Shown one piece after another: positions 1-7,823 of a stretch of 11,248 nucleotides of DNA. The stretch is from Paracoccaceae bacterium (GTDB taxonomy: Bacteria; Pseudomonadota; Alphaproteobacteria; Rhodobacterales; Rhodobacteraceae): the NCBI GenBank assembly GCA_004566265.1, contig SPLB01000280.1:1-11248 (forward strand), in the 5' to 3' direction. A model generated the notes under the pieces. It saw only the letters and a list, made by a program, of their open reading frames with translations. It was not told the DNA's origin and ran no database searches. Position 1 is the stretch's first letter. The number at the start of each line of letters is the position of its first letter. The position numbers and the translations under genes are program-made.

Positions 1-875
1 TCCAGATCAAAGGGTTCTGGATGCAGAAGCAGCTTGTCGGCTTCAATCTTTGAGTAATCGAGGACGTCATTGATAATGACCAGCAGCGCCTCGCCTGAGT
101 TTTTTATGGTATTGGCATAAAGACGCTGATCTTCGGTCAGGTTGGTATCAAACAAAAGTTCCGCCATGCCAACAACCCCGTTCATGGGGGTGCGAATCTC
201 GTGGCTCATATTTGCAAGGAAGGCGGATTTGGCGCGGCTGGCGGTTTCTGCTTTCTCGCGAGCCGTGCGCAATTCCTCTTCGTAGTGCACGGACGACGTA
301 ATATCGAGCGCAAGGCTGATCATATCGCCATCATGGCCGCGCTGGTCGATCAATTTGATGTAACGGTCGTTCCAGAGGCGGAGTACCGTGGGCTCCGGCT
401 GCGGGGACAGCCAACGTTGGGACATCATTGATCGCCAAGAATCTGCCGTCAGCTCTTCGGTGTCAATCAGACCTTCATCGGTCAGGATCTGTAGGATGCG
501 CTGGTAGGCGATACCCGGTGCGACTTCTTCTACACCCTCAAAGATATTTAAATAGGCCGTGTTTGCACCAGTGAGTCGGCTGTCCGAATCGAAAAAGGCA
601 AACCCATCCTGGAAAGCCTGAATCGAATGCCACAGGCGGCGTTCGGCCTGTTCAACCTTTTCATTCGCGGTGTTGAGATCGCTTTTTACCTTTTCGTTTT
701 CATCGCGCACATTGGCGATTGTAACCTGCGTTGCGCCAATGCGTTTGGTCAAAGCAAGCGCATGACGGCCCAACTTGCGGTTGGCTTCCGTCAGTTCGGC
801 TTGTTTCAATTCCAAAAGTCGCTCAGCGGCAAGACGTGCACGTCGTTCCTGAGCCAACTTATCTGCAAGCGACAT
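1..875 (-). CDS. PAS/HisKA sensor histidine kinase, N-terminal part (truncated by window edge)
   Basis: This is a sensor kinase that would autophosphorylate on a histidine in response to an unknown signal. The visible 291 residues start with a charged, probably coiled-coil helix (about 5-80). A PAS-like sensor domain follows (about 82-195, with [15 protein letters not shown] near 91-105 and a closing [15 protein letters not shown]). Then comes a HisKA dimerisation domain with the H-box [13 protein letters not shown], whose phospho-acceptor is His225. No membrane segment is visible, so it is probably cytoplasmic. The start at 875 is supported by GGAG 8 bases upstream. The catalytic ATPase domain and any receiver domain lie outside the window. 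H-boxes of this form are common in hybrid kinases, but hybrid architecture is inference. It is in the same direction as the operon upstream, 93 bases after that operon's last stop, and may have its own promoter. Confidence 0.9.
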   Translation of the reverse strand, partial: MSLADKLAQERRARLAAERLLELKQAELTEANRKLGRHALALTKRIGATQVTIANVRDENEKVKSDLNTANEKVEQAERRLWHSIQAFQDGFAFFDSDSRLTGANTAYLNIFEGVEEVAPGIAYQRILQILTDEGLIDTEELTADSWRSMMSQRWLSPQPEPTVLRLWNDRYIKLIDQRGHDGDMISLALDITSSVHYEEELRTAREKAETASRAKSAFLANMSHEIRTPMNGVVGMAELLFDTNLTEDQRLYANTIKNSGEALLVIINDVLDYSKIEADKLLLHPEPFDL

Positions 876-968
876 GCAGAAAACTCCAAAAGATGTGGGT
901 GCGGTATCACCCCCCCTACTCTTGCAGAGATTCCTTAATCAGGGTTTAGCGGCTGGAAACCATATCTG
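876..968 (-). promoter_or_regulatory. Leader region of the sensor kinase gene
   Basis: These 93 bases lie between the operon's last stop codon and the kinase start. They contain a run of seven C (910-916; G on the coding strand), a short CTCT/AGAG hairpin and a GGTTT/AAACC inverted repeat just after the upstream stop. GGAG next to the kinase start is a good ribosome binding site. I see no convincing -35/-10 pair and no strong intrinsic terminator, so read-through from the upstream operon is possible. Confidence 0.3.
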
Positions 969-3011
969 TTATCTGCGACCTTCGCGCAGCCATGCTAGAA
1001 CCAATGTGCCCATGGCCAAAAGCAGCACCAACCAAGGCGGCAGCAGAAAGCTTTGCCGAATGGTTGTTGTTTCTGCAGCTTGGCGCGGCAGAAGACCGAT
1101 CCAGCCCCGACCTGCGGCCGGGCGTCCTTCGCGAATGCTGCGCAGCTTTGGGACTCCATCTTCCAACGCCATTGTGCCACCGCGCCATGTGCGGATCAGC
1201 GGTGCCAGCACGTCGCCCGTGGCCAATGGGGTTTCCAATTCGCGTGGCGATCGCGGACCCAGGCCTATCACGGTCTCTTGGTCACCTTCCCGCAACTGGT
1301 AGAGACCCACCATGGGGCCTTCGTATCGACCTTCCCAAAGACCCGGTGCCGTTTGGGTCAACTCATGCGTTTCGGTCTCGCCGTCCGGGCGCAGGATTTC
1401 AACCGCACCAACAGAATCACCCAAGCTACGACGGCGGAGGACAAGTGACTGACCAGATGCGGTCGCGTGCAGCACCTCTTCTTCGAGCTCGGGTTCTTTC
1501 ATCATCCAGTGAGACAGGCGGCGCAACAATTCCAACTGTGGGCCGCCCCCGTCATAGCCACGGGACCAAAGCCACGCATGGTCAGAGGCCAGAAGCGCAA
1601 CACGTCCTTCCTGGACGCGGTCCAGCACCAAGAGCGGTCGGTCGCCCACGCCTTGCATCAGTGTGTGACCGCTTTTTGGTGCCAGATCAACCAAGCGCAA
1701 CCAGTGCCCCCAGCTGTCCCGCCCTTCGAGTTCAGCGGTTACCGGGTGCTTGCCGCCGGTCTGGGTCACTGCAGGACGATACGCTTGCTCCAAAACTCGG
1801 GCCGAAGGGCGCGCAGGCAGTATATCGGCGAGTGGTGTGCGAAAAATACTATCGGCACCGGCAAAGTCAGGCCCTGCGGCCAGCAGAAGGGCGCCGCCGT
1901 CAAGGACGTAATTTACAATATTTTCCAGATAGATCGTCGGTAAAATTCCACGCCGTTTGTAGCGGTCCAAGATGATCAGGTCAAAGTCGTCGATTTTTTC
2001 TAGGAACAGCTCTCGCGTTGGAAATGCAATCAGGGACAGCTCTTCCACGGGTACCCCGTCCTGTTTTTCAGGGGGGCGGAGGATAGTGAAATGCACCAGA
2101 TCGACAGAGCTGTCGGATTTCAACAAGTTTCTCCAGACGCGCCCGCCGGGATGAGGCGCACCCGAGACCAGAAGCACTCGAAGTCGGTCCCGTACGCCAT
2201 TGATCTGTACCACAGCTACATTGTTGCGATCGGTCAGCTCTCCCAATGCAGTTGGTGTACGGAACTCGATCACATTTCGCCCGCCATGCGGCAGCGTGAC
2301 AGGCAGTTCAAAGTCACGACCCACGGGCAAGGCAACCCGTTGAGGGGCATCGCCATCGACAACGATGTCCAGTTGCGCATGGCTTTGTTCCTCGGGAACT
2401 GCGCCAGCATCTTCGATGCGCAGGGTCAGAATCAGCGGTTCGTCGATAATGCCGAAGCTTGGCGCATTGCGGACGATGAGACGGCGATCCCAGTCGGTGC
2501 GGCGACCTGTGTGTAATAGATGAAGAGGGGCAGGCAGATTGGGCGCTTGCTCGAGATCATGTACTTGGCCATCTGACAGTGCAATGATCCCGGCCACCCG
2601 CGCGCGCGGCGCGTTGGCAAGCGCTTCGCGAAGGGCCGTCAGCAGCTGGGTGCCACCATCGTCGGCGCTGTCTGGTACAGTAATCCAGCGCACATCTGTG
2701 TTGGGGCGATCGGACAGCGCATCGCTCAGCGCATCACGGGCTGCGGCCATTTGATCCGGGCGATCAGACAGCTTGTTCGATGCACTTTGATCTAACGCAA
2801 CCAGTACAATATCCGAAAGCGGGGTTTGGTCTGCTTCTTGACGAATTGGTCCGGCAAGTGTGGCCAGCACAAAAAGGACGGCCAATCCCCGAAATCCCCA
2901 CCCCGGCAAGCGCCCCCAAAGTGAGACGCCGATGGCCAGACTGCTAACCGCGGCCAGGACGAGCAACACCGGAAGCGGGACCATTGGGTCAAACAGAATG
3001 CTCTGGCTCAT
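969..3011 (-). CDS. Membrane-anchored vWA-like protein, last gene of the MoxR operon
   Basis: The product (680 aa) is a large membrane protein with no established function. Two hydrophobic segments lie near the N-terminus (about 11-31 and 42-55) and one at the C-terminus (about 655-675, followed by WLREGRR). This suggests that the bulk of the protein faces one side of the inner membrane. Next to the second segment is a vWA-like region with an intact DxSxS metal-site motif (DQSAS, Asp74, Ser76, Ser78) and later IIALSDGQ. A middle region (about 285-400, LRVLLVSGAPHPGG and later DFDLIILDRY, then YVLDGGALLLAAGPD) resembles the glutamine amidotransferase-like fold found in such proteins. The start at 3011 is chosen because GAGGAG lies 9 bases upstream and it falls 13 bases after the previous stop; a longer reading would overlap the DUF4159 gene. 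Family assignment rests on context and motifs only. Confidence 0.85.
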   Translation of the reverse strand: MSQSILFDPMVPLPVLLVLAAVSSLAIGVSLWGRLPGWGFRGLAVLFVLATLAGPIRQEADQTPLSDIVLVALDQSASNKLSDRPDQMAAARDALSDALSDRPNTDVRWITVPDSADDGGTQLLTALREALANAPRARVAGIIALSDGQVHDLEQAPNLPAPLHLLHTGRRTDWDRRLIVRNAPSFGIIDEPLILTLRIEDAGAVPEEQSHAQLDIVVDGDAPQRVALPVGRDFELPVTLPHGGRNVIEFRTPTALGELTDRNNVAVVQINGVRDRLRVLLVSGAPHPGGRVWRNLLKSDSSVDLVHFTILRPPEKQDGVPVEELSLIAFPTRELFLEKIDDFDLIILDRYKRRGILPTIYLENIVNYVLDGGALLLAAGPDFAGADSIFRTPLADILPARPSARVLEQAYRPAVTQTGGKHPVTAELEGRDSWGHWLRLVDLAPKSGHTLMQGVGDRPLLVLDRVQEGRVALLASDHAWLWSRGYDGGGPQLELLRRLSHWMMKEPELEEEVLHATASGQSLVLRRRSLGDSVGAVEILRPDGETETHELTQTAPGLWEGRYEGPMVGLYQLREGDQETVIGLGPRSPRELETPLATGDVLAPLIRTWRGGTMALEDGVPKLRSIREGRPAAGRGWIGLLPRQAAETTTIRQSFLLPPWLVLLLAMGTLVLAWLREGRR

Positions 3012-3024
3012 CCGCGTGTGCTCC

Positions 3025-5796
3025 TCACTGACCCAACCGGTCCAGAAGCGCTGGAACATGCACCTGATCGGATTTATAGTTTCCGGTAAGCACATGCATC
3101 ACCAGATTGACGCCAAACCTCCGGGCGAGTTCCCTTTGTCTTTCGCCGCCATACCCACGCCCGACGGGATACATTGGCGCACCAGAGGCATCCACAGCCC
3201 AAGCCGATGCCCAGTCATTTCCACCGATGACAACTGGAGTGACCCCATCGTTGAGCTGGCGAAACGGCACCCCTTCGGTGGCCCCAGGTTCACTGGCCGC
3301 CGCTTCCACCCAGACCATGCCGCGCAGATGCCGGCCGGGAAAGTCCTGCAGCAAATAGAAGGTGCGAGTCAGAACGTGATCACGTGGCACGGTTTCCAAG
3401 GGAGGAATGTCCAAGGAAAGCGCGATCTGCTGCAAACGCCGGGCTGCCGGGCTGGCTCTGCCCGTACCCGAAAGATCCGCATCGCGCGTGTCAAAAAAGA
3501 TCATTCCGCCATTTGCAAGGTAAGTGTTCAGCCGCCCGTAGGCCTCAGCCGAAGGCATCGGCTGCTGCGCTGTCATCGGCCAGTACAGAATCGAGAACAG
3601 AGCCAACTCGTCGCGGTCTAGATTGACACCAACAGGTGCTGCAGGCTCGACTGAGGTGCGATTCCGTAGTACGTCCGACAATCCCCGCAAGCCAGCCGCG
3701 GCCGTAGCATCCACGCTTGAGTCGCCGGTCAGCACATGGCCCAATCGCAATTCGGCCGCCAGTTCGGCGGCGGTTTGGGCCGGGGCCGGTGGGGAGTGAA
3801 AAAAGATCATTGCAACGGCGAGAGCTGCCGCGCCTTTGGCCGCTTTGGACCGAGACCACAGTCCAGATACGAGCAAGGAGGCCGCCACATCCAACGCCAT
3901 AAGGACCAATGCTGCGGACAGAAGCGCGCCACCAAGGGGCCGTTCCGGGCTTGCCTCAAACGCGCGGACGGGAATGTCGGGCGGCCAAACGGCGGGCTGA
4001 AGCTCTGCGCCGTCGGGCAGTACATTGCGGGCAAGGCGGCGCTTGCCGCTTTGATACACACCCGGCCAAAGGTCGGGGCCAGAGGCCGCTTCAATCAGCG
4101 CGGGGCCTGCCACACCAGGTTGCGTTCCCGCGTCGCGTAGGTGGCCAAAGCCATCAAGCACCTCAATCGGTTGCCAAACGGTGCCCGCCAGATCCGTCGC
4201 ATCAGGCGCTTTTGTGGCCGATGAAACCGCTAGCCGTTCCAGCATTTTTATAAACAGTCCCGACAGCGGCAGGCTGCTCCATTCTGCGTTGGCTGTCACG
4301 TGAAACAGCACAACTTGCCCCTGGCCCAGTTCCTTTCGTGTCACGAGGGGCGTGCCATCCGCCAGCTCTGCAATGACACGGTTGGCAAGCTCGGGATCTG
4401 GTTGCGCCGCGACCTGGCTGCGCACAGTCACTTCTTCGGGGATTTCGAGTTTAAAAAATGGAGATCCTTCAGCAAACGGCGCCAGCGCTTTAGGGTCGCC
4501 CCAGCTCATCGCGCCGCCGATACTGCGCCCGCCAATGCGAAGGCGCACGGGCATCAAGGGCTCTTCTGCGTCACGCGCCGTGTCCGAGGCCGCCAGCCTT
4601 GGGCCTGCAAATCGTAGCAGTAGCCCGCCATCGGTGACCCAATCGACCAAAGCCTCTTCTTGGTCCGCAGGCAAATGGGCCACATCAGCAAGAACAATCA
4701 CATCGGGTTTGGCAGGCAAAAGATCTGCCAGCCGGCCTTCGAGCAGGTTGGCGCTGGGTGCCAACGCTTCGCGCAGGTAGTGAAGCGGTGAGAGCAGGGC
4801 GAGCCCTTCATTGCCAGCCTGAGAAGAGATCAAGGCGACATCTCGGCGCCTTAGGCGGGCATCACTCAGTGCAACTGCCCCTGCAGAGCGGACATCAGCC
4901 AAGCTAAAACGGCTGACACGCGCGCGCAATTCTGTAGGCAGCGACAGCCGAACTGTGGCAGTCTTTGCCCCGGCTTCGAATTGCAAGGTGGCAGTGGCGA
5001 GAACACGCTCCTGACCACCGGGATCCAGTCCCAAAGCATGAAGCGGATGCTCGCGGGCGGCACCGGGTGTCGCCCGGGTGGCCTGCAGCAGGATGGCACC
5101 GTCCTCAAACACAGCGGGCATTAGACCCACCACCCCGTGTTGGTCCTCCACGACCTCGATCGTCCCACGCGTGAGCAGGGCCGCAATGAGATCCGCGCGT
5201 GTCTCTGTGGCACCCGCAAAGGCCAAACCATCGCTGAGCCAAAGCGTATCAAAAGCCTGATTAGCCTCTGTCACGTGACGGGCCGCCGTAGTCAGCATCT
5301 GGTGCGACGGCTGCCAGGGTCGCGGCAAAACCCCGGCGAGCAGGCGGACCTGCGCATCTGCGGGTTGAAACTGCAGCGGCCGGGGCTCTGTCAGCGACAT
5401 CAGTGCCACAGGGCGATTCGCCCGTGCGGCATCTTTCATAAGCAATTGTAATTGCTTGCGCTTTTCTGCCCAATGTGCCGCTCCGGCCCAGCTGGCATCG
5501 ATCACCAACAGCAATGGCTTTGTGCTGGCCTGGGGGCTTGACGGGTTGAGCACGGGCCCTGCCAGACCAACAATCACGGCCGCAAGGGCCAAAAGACGCA
5601 GCAGCAGCAGCCACCAAGGTGTGCGGTGGACCTGCGTTTCCTTGTCGCCCAGTCCCAAAAGCAGCGTGACCGCCGGGAACAGTTGTCGTTTCGGTGCTGG
5701 TGGAATGGCGCGCAGCAAGAACCAAAGGACCGGCAGCGCCAAGAGGGCGAGCAGCAACCAAGGGGCGGCAAAGCCTATGCCAAAACTTTCGCTCAC
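3025..5796 (-). CDS. DUF4159 domain membrane protein with BatA-like N-terminus
   Basis: This 923-aa protein is probably an inner-membrane partner of the neighbouring MoxR ATPase; its biochemical activity is unknown. The N-terminus matches the aerotolerance-regulator (BatA) type, with FAAPWLLLALLALPVLWFLL (about 9-28) and a second membrane segment at about 61-83. A degenerate vWA-like region follows (LLLVIDASWAGA; Asp100 and Ser102 kept, Ala at 104). The middle contains an amidotransferase-like stretch (DVIVLADVAHLPADQEEALV, then DGGLLLRFAGPRL). Two more hydrophobic segments lie at about 621-647 and 655-672; the second ends in APAQ like a signal peptide. The DUF4159 domain fills about 684-923 (LYWPMTAQQ, NGGMIFFDTRDA, YPVGRGYGGERQRE, LTGNYKSDQVHVPALL). 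The GTG start at 5796 overlaps the DUF58 stop by four bases; an in-frame start at 5904 would overlap that gene by more than 100 bases. No ribosome binding site is visible, which fits translational coupling. Confidence 0.9.
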   Translation of the reverse strand: MSESFGIGFAAPWLLLALLALPVLWFLLRAIPPAPKRQLFPAVTLLLGLGDKETQVHRTPWWLLLLRLLALAAVIVGLAGPVLNPSSPQASTKPLLLVIDASWAGAAHWAEKRKQLQLLMKDAARANRPVALMSLTEPRPLQFQPADAQVRLLAGVLPRPWQPSHQMLTTAARHVTEANQAFDTLWLSDGLAFAGATETRADLIAALLTRGTIEVVEDQHGVVGLMPAVFEDGAILLQATRATPGAAREHPLHALGLDPGGQERVLATATLQFEAGAKTATVRLSLPTELRARVSRFSLADVRSAGAVALSDARLRRRDVALISSQAGNEGLALLSPLHYLREALAPSANLLEGRLADLLPAKPDVIVLADVAHLPADQEEALVDWVTDGGLLLRFAGPRLAASDTARDAEEPLMPVRLRIGGRSIGGAMSWGDPKALAPFAEGSPFFKLEIPEEVTVRSQVAAQPDPELANRVIAELADGTPLVTRKELGQGQVVLFHVTANAEWSSLPLSGLFIKMLERLAVSSATKAPDATDLAGTVWQPIEVLDGFGHLRDAGTQPGVAGPALIEAASGPDLWPGVYQSGKRRLARNVLPDGAELQPAVWPPDIPVRAFEASPERPLGGALLSAALVLMALDVAASLLVSGLWSRSKAAKGAAALAVAMIFFHSPPAPAQTAAELAAELRLGHVLTGDSSVDATAAAGLRGLSDVLRNRTSVEPAAPVGVNLDRDELALFSILYWPMTAQQPMPSAEAYGRLNTYLANGGMIFFDTRDADLSGTGRASPAARRLQQIALSLDIPPLETVPRDHVLTRTFYLLQDFPGRHLRGMVWVEAAASEPGATEGVPFRQLNDGVTPVVIGGNDWASAWAVDASGAPMYPVGRGYGGERQRELARRFGVNLVMHVLTGNYKSDQVHVPALLDRLGQ

Positions 5797-6725
5797 GATG
5801 ATTGCACAGCGCTGCGCCCAAGCGCGCCATGAAGCCACAAAAGCCCCGCTTGTGCACTTTGGTCCGTGTGATGCAGCCCCAGTTGCCAACCCGTTTGGCG
5901 ACACAGATGGTCCATTGCATCGCGCCGGTCCGCCAGCCGGTCAAGGTATCGGTCCCGCAGAGCGCGTGCTTTCAGGGTTTCGTGGGCCAGCGCCCCGGTG
6001 ACGCTCTCAAACCGGGTACGCCCTGCGAAGGGAAAGGCCTCTTCAATGGGATCCAGAACTTGCAACAAGATGCCACGAACGCCACGGTCGGCGGATTTGG
6101 TGAGCGCGGTTTCCAATTCTTCCATTGGCCCCAGAAAGTCAGAGATAAACAGCGCGCGGGCATGGGGCACCAGCGCGCGGTGTTCTGGCGGGGCGTATGG
6201 GGTGTCTTGCTCTTCGGTCCAGGTTTCGGCCATACGCAGGATCTGAATTTTGCCGCGCCGCGGTGGCAAAAGCCCCCCTGTCAATCCAACACGCTCTCCG
6301 CCACGCACCATCAAAATGGCAGTGGCAAGGGCCAGAAGGCGCGCGCGCGCCCCTTTGGTTGGCAAGTCCTCTCTCGAAGCGAACCGCATGGATGTCCCAC
6401 AGTCGGTCCAAAACTGAACCGTCTGGGCAATTTGCCATTCCCGTTCGCGCACGAACTGCTGATCACCGCGCGCAGAGCGGCGGTGGTCGATACTGCGCCG
6501 GGAATCACCCGGTTGCACGGGACGGTACTGCCAAAAATCATCCCCCACACCGGACCGCCTGCGACCGTGCTCTCCCAGTAGAACAGCGCCGGCCAATTGT
6601 TCTGCCTGTACCAGCAGAGGCGGCAGCGGGCTGGCCGCTTCTTCGGCGCGCAGGCGCAGCTGAGCACCGGGGCCGCGCAGGGCGGCCGCACGGGTCGAGG
6701 CGCGTGGGGGGGATTCTGGGCTCAC
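5793..6725 (-). CDS. DUF58 domain protein, soluble MoxR partner
   Basis: This 310-aa protein belongs to the DUF58 family, vWA-like proteins usually encoded beside MoxR ATPases. The DUF58 signature is clear at about 64-95: FWQYRPVQPGDSRRSIDHRR then SARGDQQFVRERE. The family normally has Asp-Trp where this protein has Asp80-His81. The metal-site loop that normally reads DxSxS is DCGTS here (Asp108 to Ser112), so the first serine is replaced by glycine. No membrane segment is evident, in line with short alphaproteobacterial DUF58 proteins, so a cytoplasmic location is likely. It starts with GTG inside the moxR stop codon region (GTGA overlap). AAAGGAG at 6733-6739, inside the end of moxR, lies 7 bases before the start. 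Its stop overlaps the next gene's GTG the same way. Confidence 0.93.
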   Translation of the reverse strand: MSPESPPRASTRAAALRGPGAQLRLRAEEAASPLPPLLVQAEQLAGAVLLGEHGRRRSGVGDDFWQYRPVQPGDSRRSIDHRRSARGDQQFVREREWQIAQTVQFWTDCGTSMRFASREDLPTKGARARLLALATAILMVRGGERVGLTGGLLPPRRGKIQILRMAETWTEEQDTPYAPPEHRALVPHARALFISDFLGPMEELETALTKSADRGVRGILLQVLDPIEEAFPFAGRTRFESVTGALAHETLKARALRDRYLDRLADRRDAMDHLCRQTGWQLGLHHTDQSAQAGLLWLHGALGRSAVQSS

Positions 6726-7759
6726 GCCGCCGCTCCTTTCGGCAGCAGAGTTTCCGCCGTCTCGAGGATCAATGCGTCAAGGTTTTCTCCGCGTGCACGG
6801 GCCGCAAAATTCAGTTGCATCCTGTGGCTCAGCACAGGTTGCGCCATCTTGAAGACGTCGCCGGGCGTGGGGGCAAGGCGCCCTTCAAGAAGCGCACGCG
6901 CGCGTACGGCCAGCATCAAGGATTGCGCTGCACGTGGGCCAGGGCCCCAAGCAACGGTTTGCGCAACACGGCCTGACACATCTGGTTCGTCTGGCCGGAA
7001 AGCGCGCACCAGATCCAGAATCGCCTCCATCACACTTTCGCCGACTGGTACGCGTCGCAGCAGACGCTGTGCGGCCATCAGTTCCGCGCCGGAAAAAACC
7101 GTATGCGCCTCTTGCGCGGCCACACCGGTCGTTGCAAGCAGAATCGCGCGTTCGGTATCGCGGTCGGGATAGGGCACATCTATCTGGAACAAAAACCGGT
7201 CCAGCTGCGCTTCGGGCAGGGGGTAGGTGCCTTCCTGTTCAATCGGGTTTTGCGTGGCCAGAACATGAAACGGCGCCTCAAGCGGGCGGGTGACACCTGC
7301 AACCGTGACATGTCCTTCCTGCATCGCCTGCAGGAGCGCGGACTGCGTGCGTGGGCTGGCTCGGTTGATTTCATCGGCCATGAGAAGTTGACAGAAAATG
7401 GGGCCCTCCAGAAAACGAAAGGTGCGACTGCCGTCTGCGGCGGTTTCCAGAACCTCGGACCCCAGAATATCCGCAGGCATCAAATCAGGCGTAAACTGGA
7501 CCCGGTTGCCGTTAAGGCCCATGACTGTCGATAGGGCTTCGACCAAGCGGGTTTTCCCCAAGCCCGGCAGACCTACCAACAACCCGTGCCCCCCGCACAA
7601 AAGCGTCGCCAAAGTCAGATCTACGACCCGTTCCTGGCCAATAAACCTGCGAGTGATCGAGCTCCGCGCAGCTTGCAGCTTGGCTTCAAGGGCTTCGATC
7701 TCAGCGACTAGATTTTCGGAAGTCTGAAGCGGTCCTGCCCCGTGGTCTGCGTCAGTCAT
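6722..7759 (-). CDS. MoxR family AAA+ ATPase
   Basis: This is a 345-aa cytoplasmic AAA+ ATPase of the MoxR family, thought to act as a chaperone-like remodeler with vWA-domain partners. Visible motifs are Walker A GLPGLGKT (63-70), Walker B LLMADE (125-130) followed by INRASPRTQSALLQAMQEG, sensor-1 ATQNPIEQEGTYPLPEAQLD (168-187) and then RF, and a downstream WGPGPRAAQSLMLAVRARAL region. All key ATPase residues are present and the length is normal for the family. The start at 7759 is preceded by AAAGGGA a few bases upstream; an upstream in-frame extension would run into the divergent DUF1285 gene. It is the first gene of the four-gene operon, so transcription must begin in the 64-bp region shared with DUF1285. 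MoxR is a family name; the symbol is not assigned because several paralogues usually exist in one genome. Confidence 0.96.
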   Translation of the reverse strand: MTDADHGAGPLQTSENLVAEIEALEAKLQAARSSITRRFIGQERVVDLTLATLLCGGHGLLVGLPGLGKTRLVEALSTVMGLNGNRVQFTPDLMPADILGSEVLETAADGSRTFRFLEGPIFCQLLMADEINRASPRTQSALLQAMQEGHVTVAGVTRPLEAPFHVLATQNPIEQEGTYPLPEAQLDRFLFQIDVPYPDRDTERAILLATTGVAAQEAHTVFSGAELMAAQRLLRRVPVGESVMEAILDLVRAFRPDEPDVSGRVAQTVAWGPGPRAAQSLMLAVRARALLEGRLAPTPGDVFKMAQPVLSHRMQLNFAARARGENLDALILETAETLLPKGAAA

Positions 7760-7823
7760 GGCGTCCCTTTCTTTGCGGGTGTATGGTCTTACTGTATCGC
7801 GCAAAAAGGAAATGGCAAAAGTA
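7760..7823. promoter_or_regulatory. Divergent intergenic region between the MoxR operon and DUF1285
   Basis: Only 64 bases separate the two divergent start codons, so both promoters must lie here or overlap the coding ends. On the minus strand AAAGGGA serves moxR. On the plus strand AAGGA (7806-7810) can serve DUF1285. A weak plus-strand pair, TTGCGG near 7776 and TATCGC about 16 bases later, is possible but far from consensus. No clear operator palindrome is visible. Confidence 0.4.

Noticed and set aside
992..1975. Open frame of 327 codons on the plus strand
   Set aside because: It lies entirely opposite the last gene of the MoxR operon, has no family motifs, is rich in Pro/Arg/Gly and is an antisense shadow of G+C-rich coding DNA.
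2618..2640. CTTCGCGAAG palindrome
   Set aside because: It falls inside the coding sequence of the last operon gene and is expected from G+C-rich codon use.
2860..3621. Open frame of 253 codons on the plus strand
   Set aside because: It runs antisense across the junction of two confident operon genes and shows no recognisable domain or ribosome binding site.
5797..5904. Longer N-terminus for the DUF4159 protein
   Set aside because: It would overlap the DUF58 gene by over 100 bases and place a non-hydrophobic extension before the normal BatA-type N-terminal membrane segment.
5802..6976. Two overlapping plus-strand open frames of 259 codons each
   Set aside because: Both are antisense to the DUF58 gene (and one to the end of moxR), whose motifs are unambiguous.
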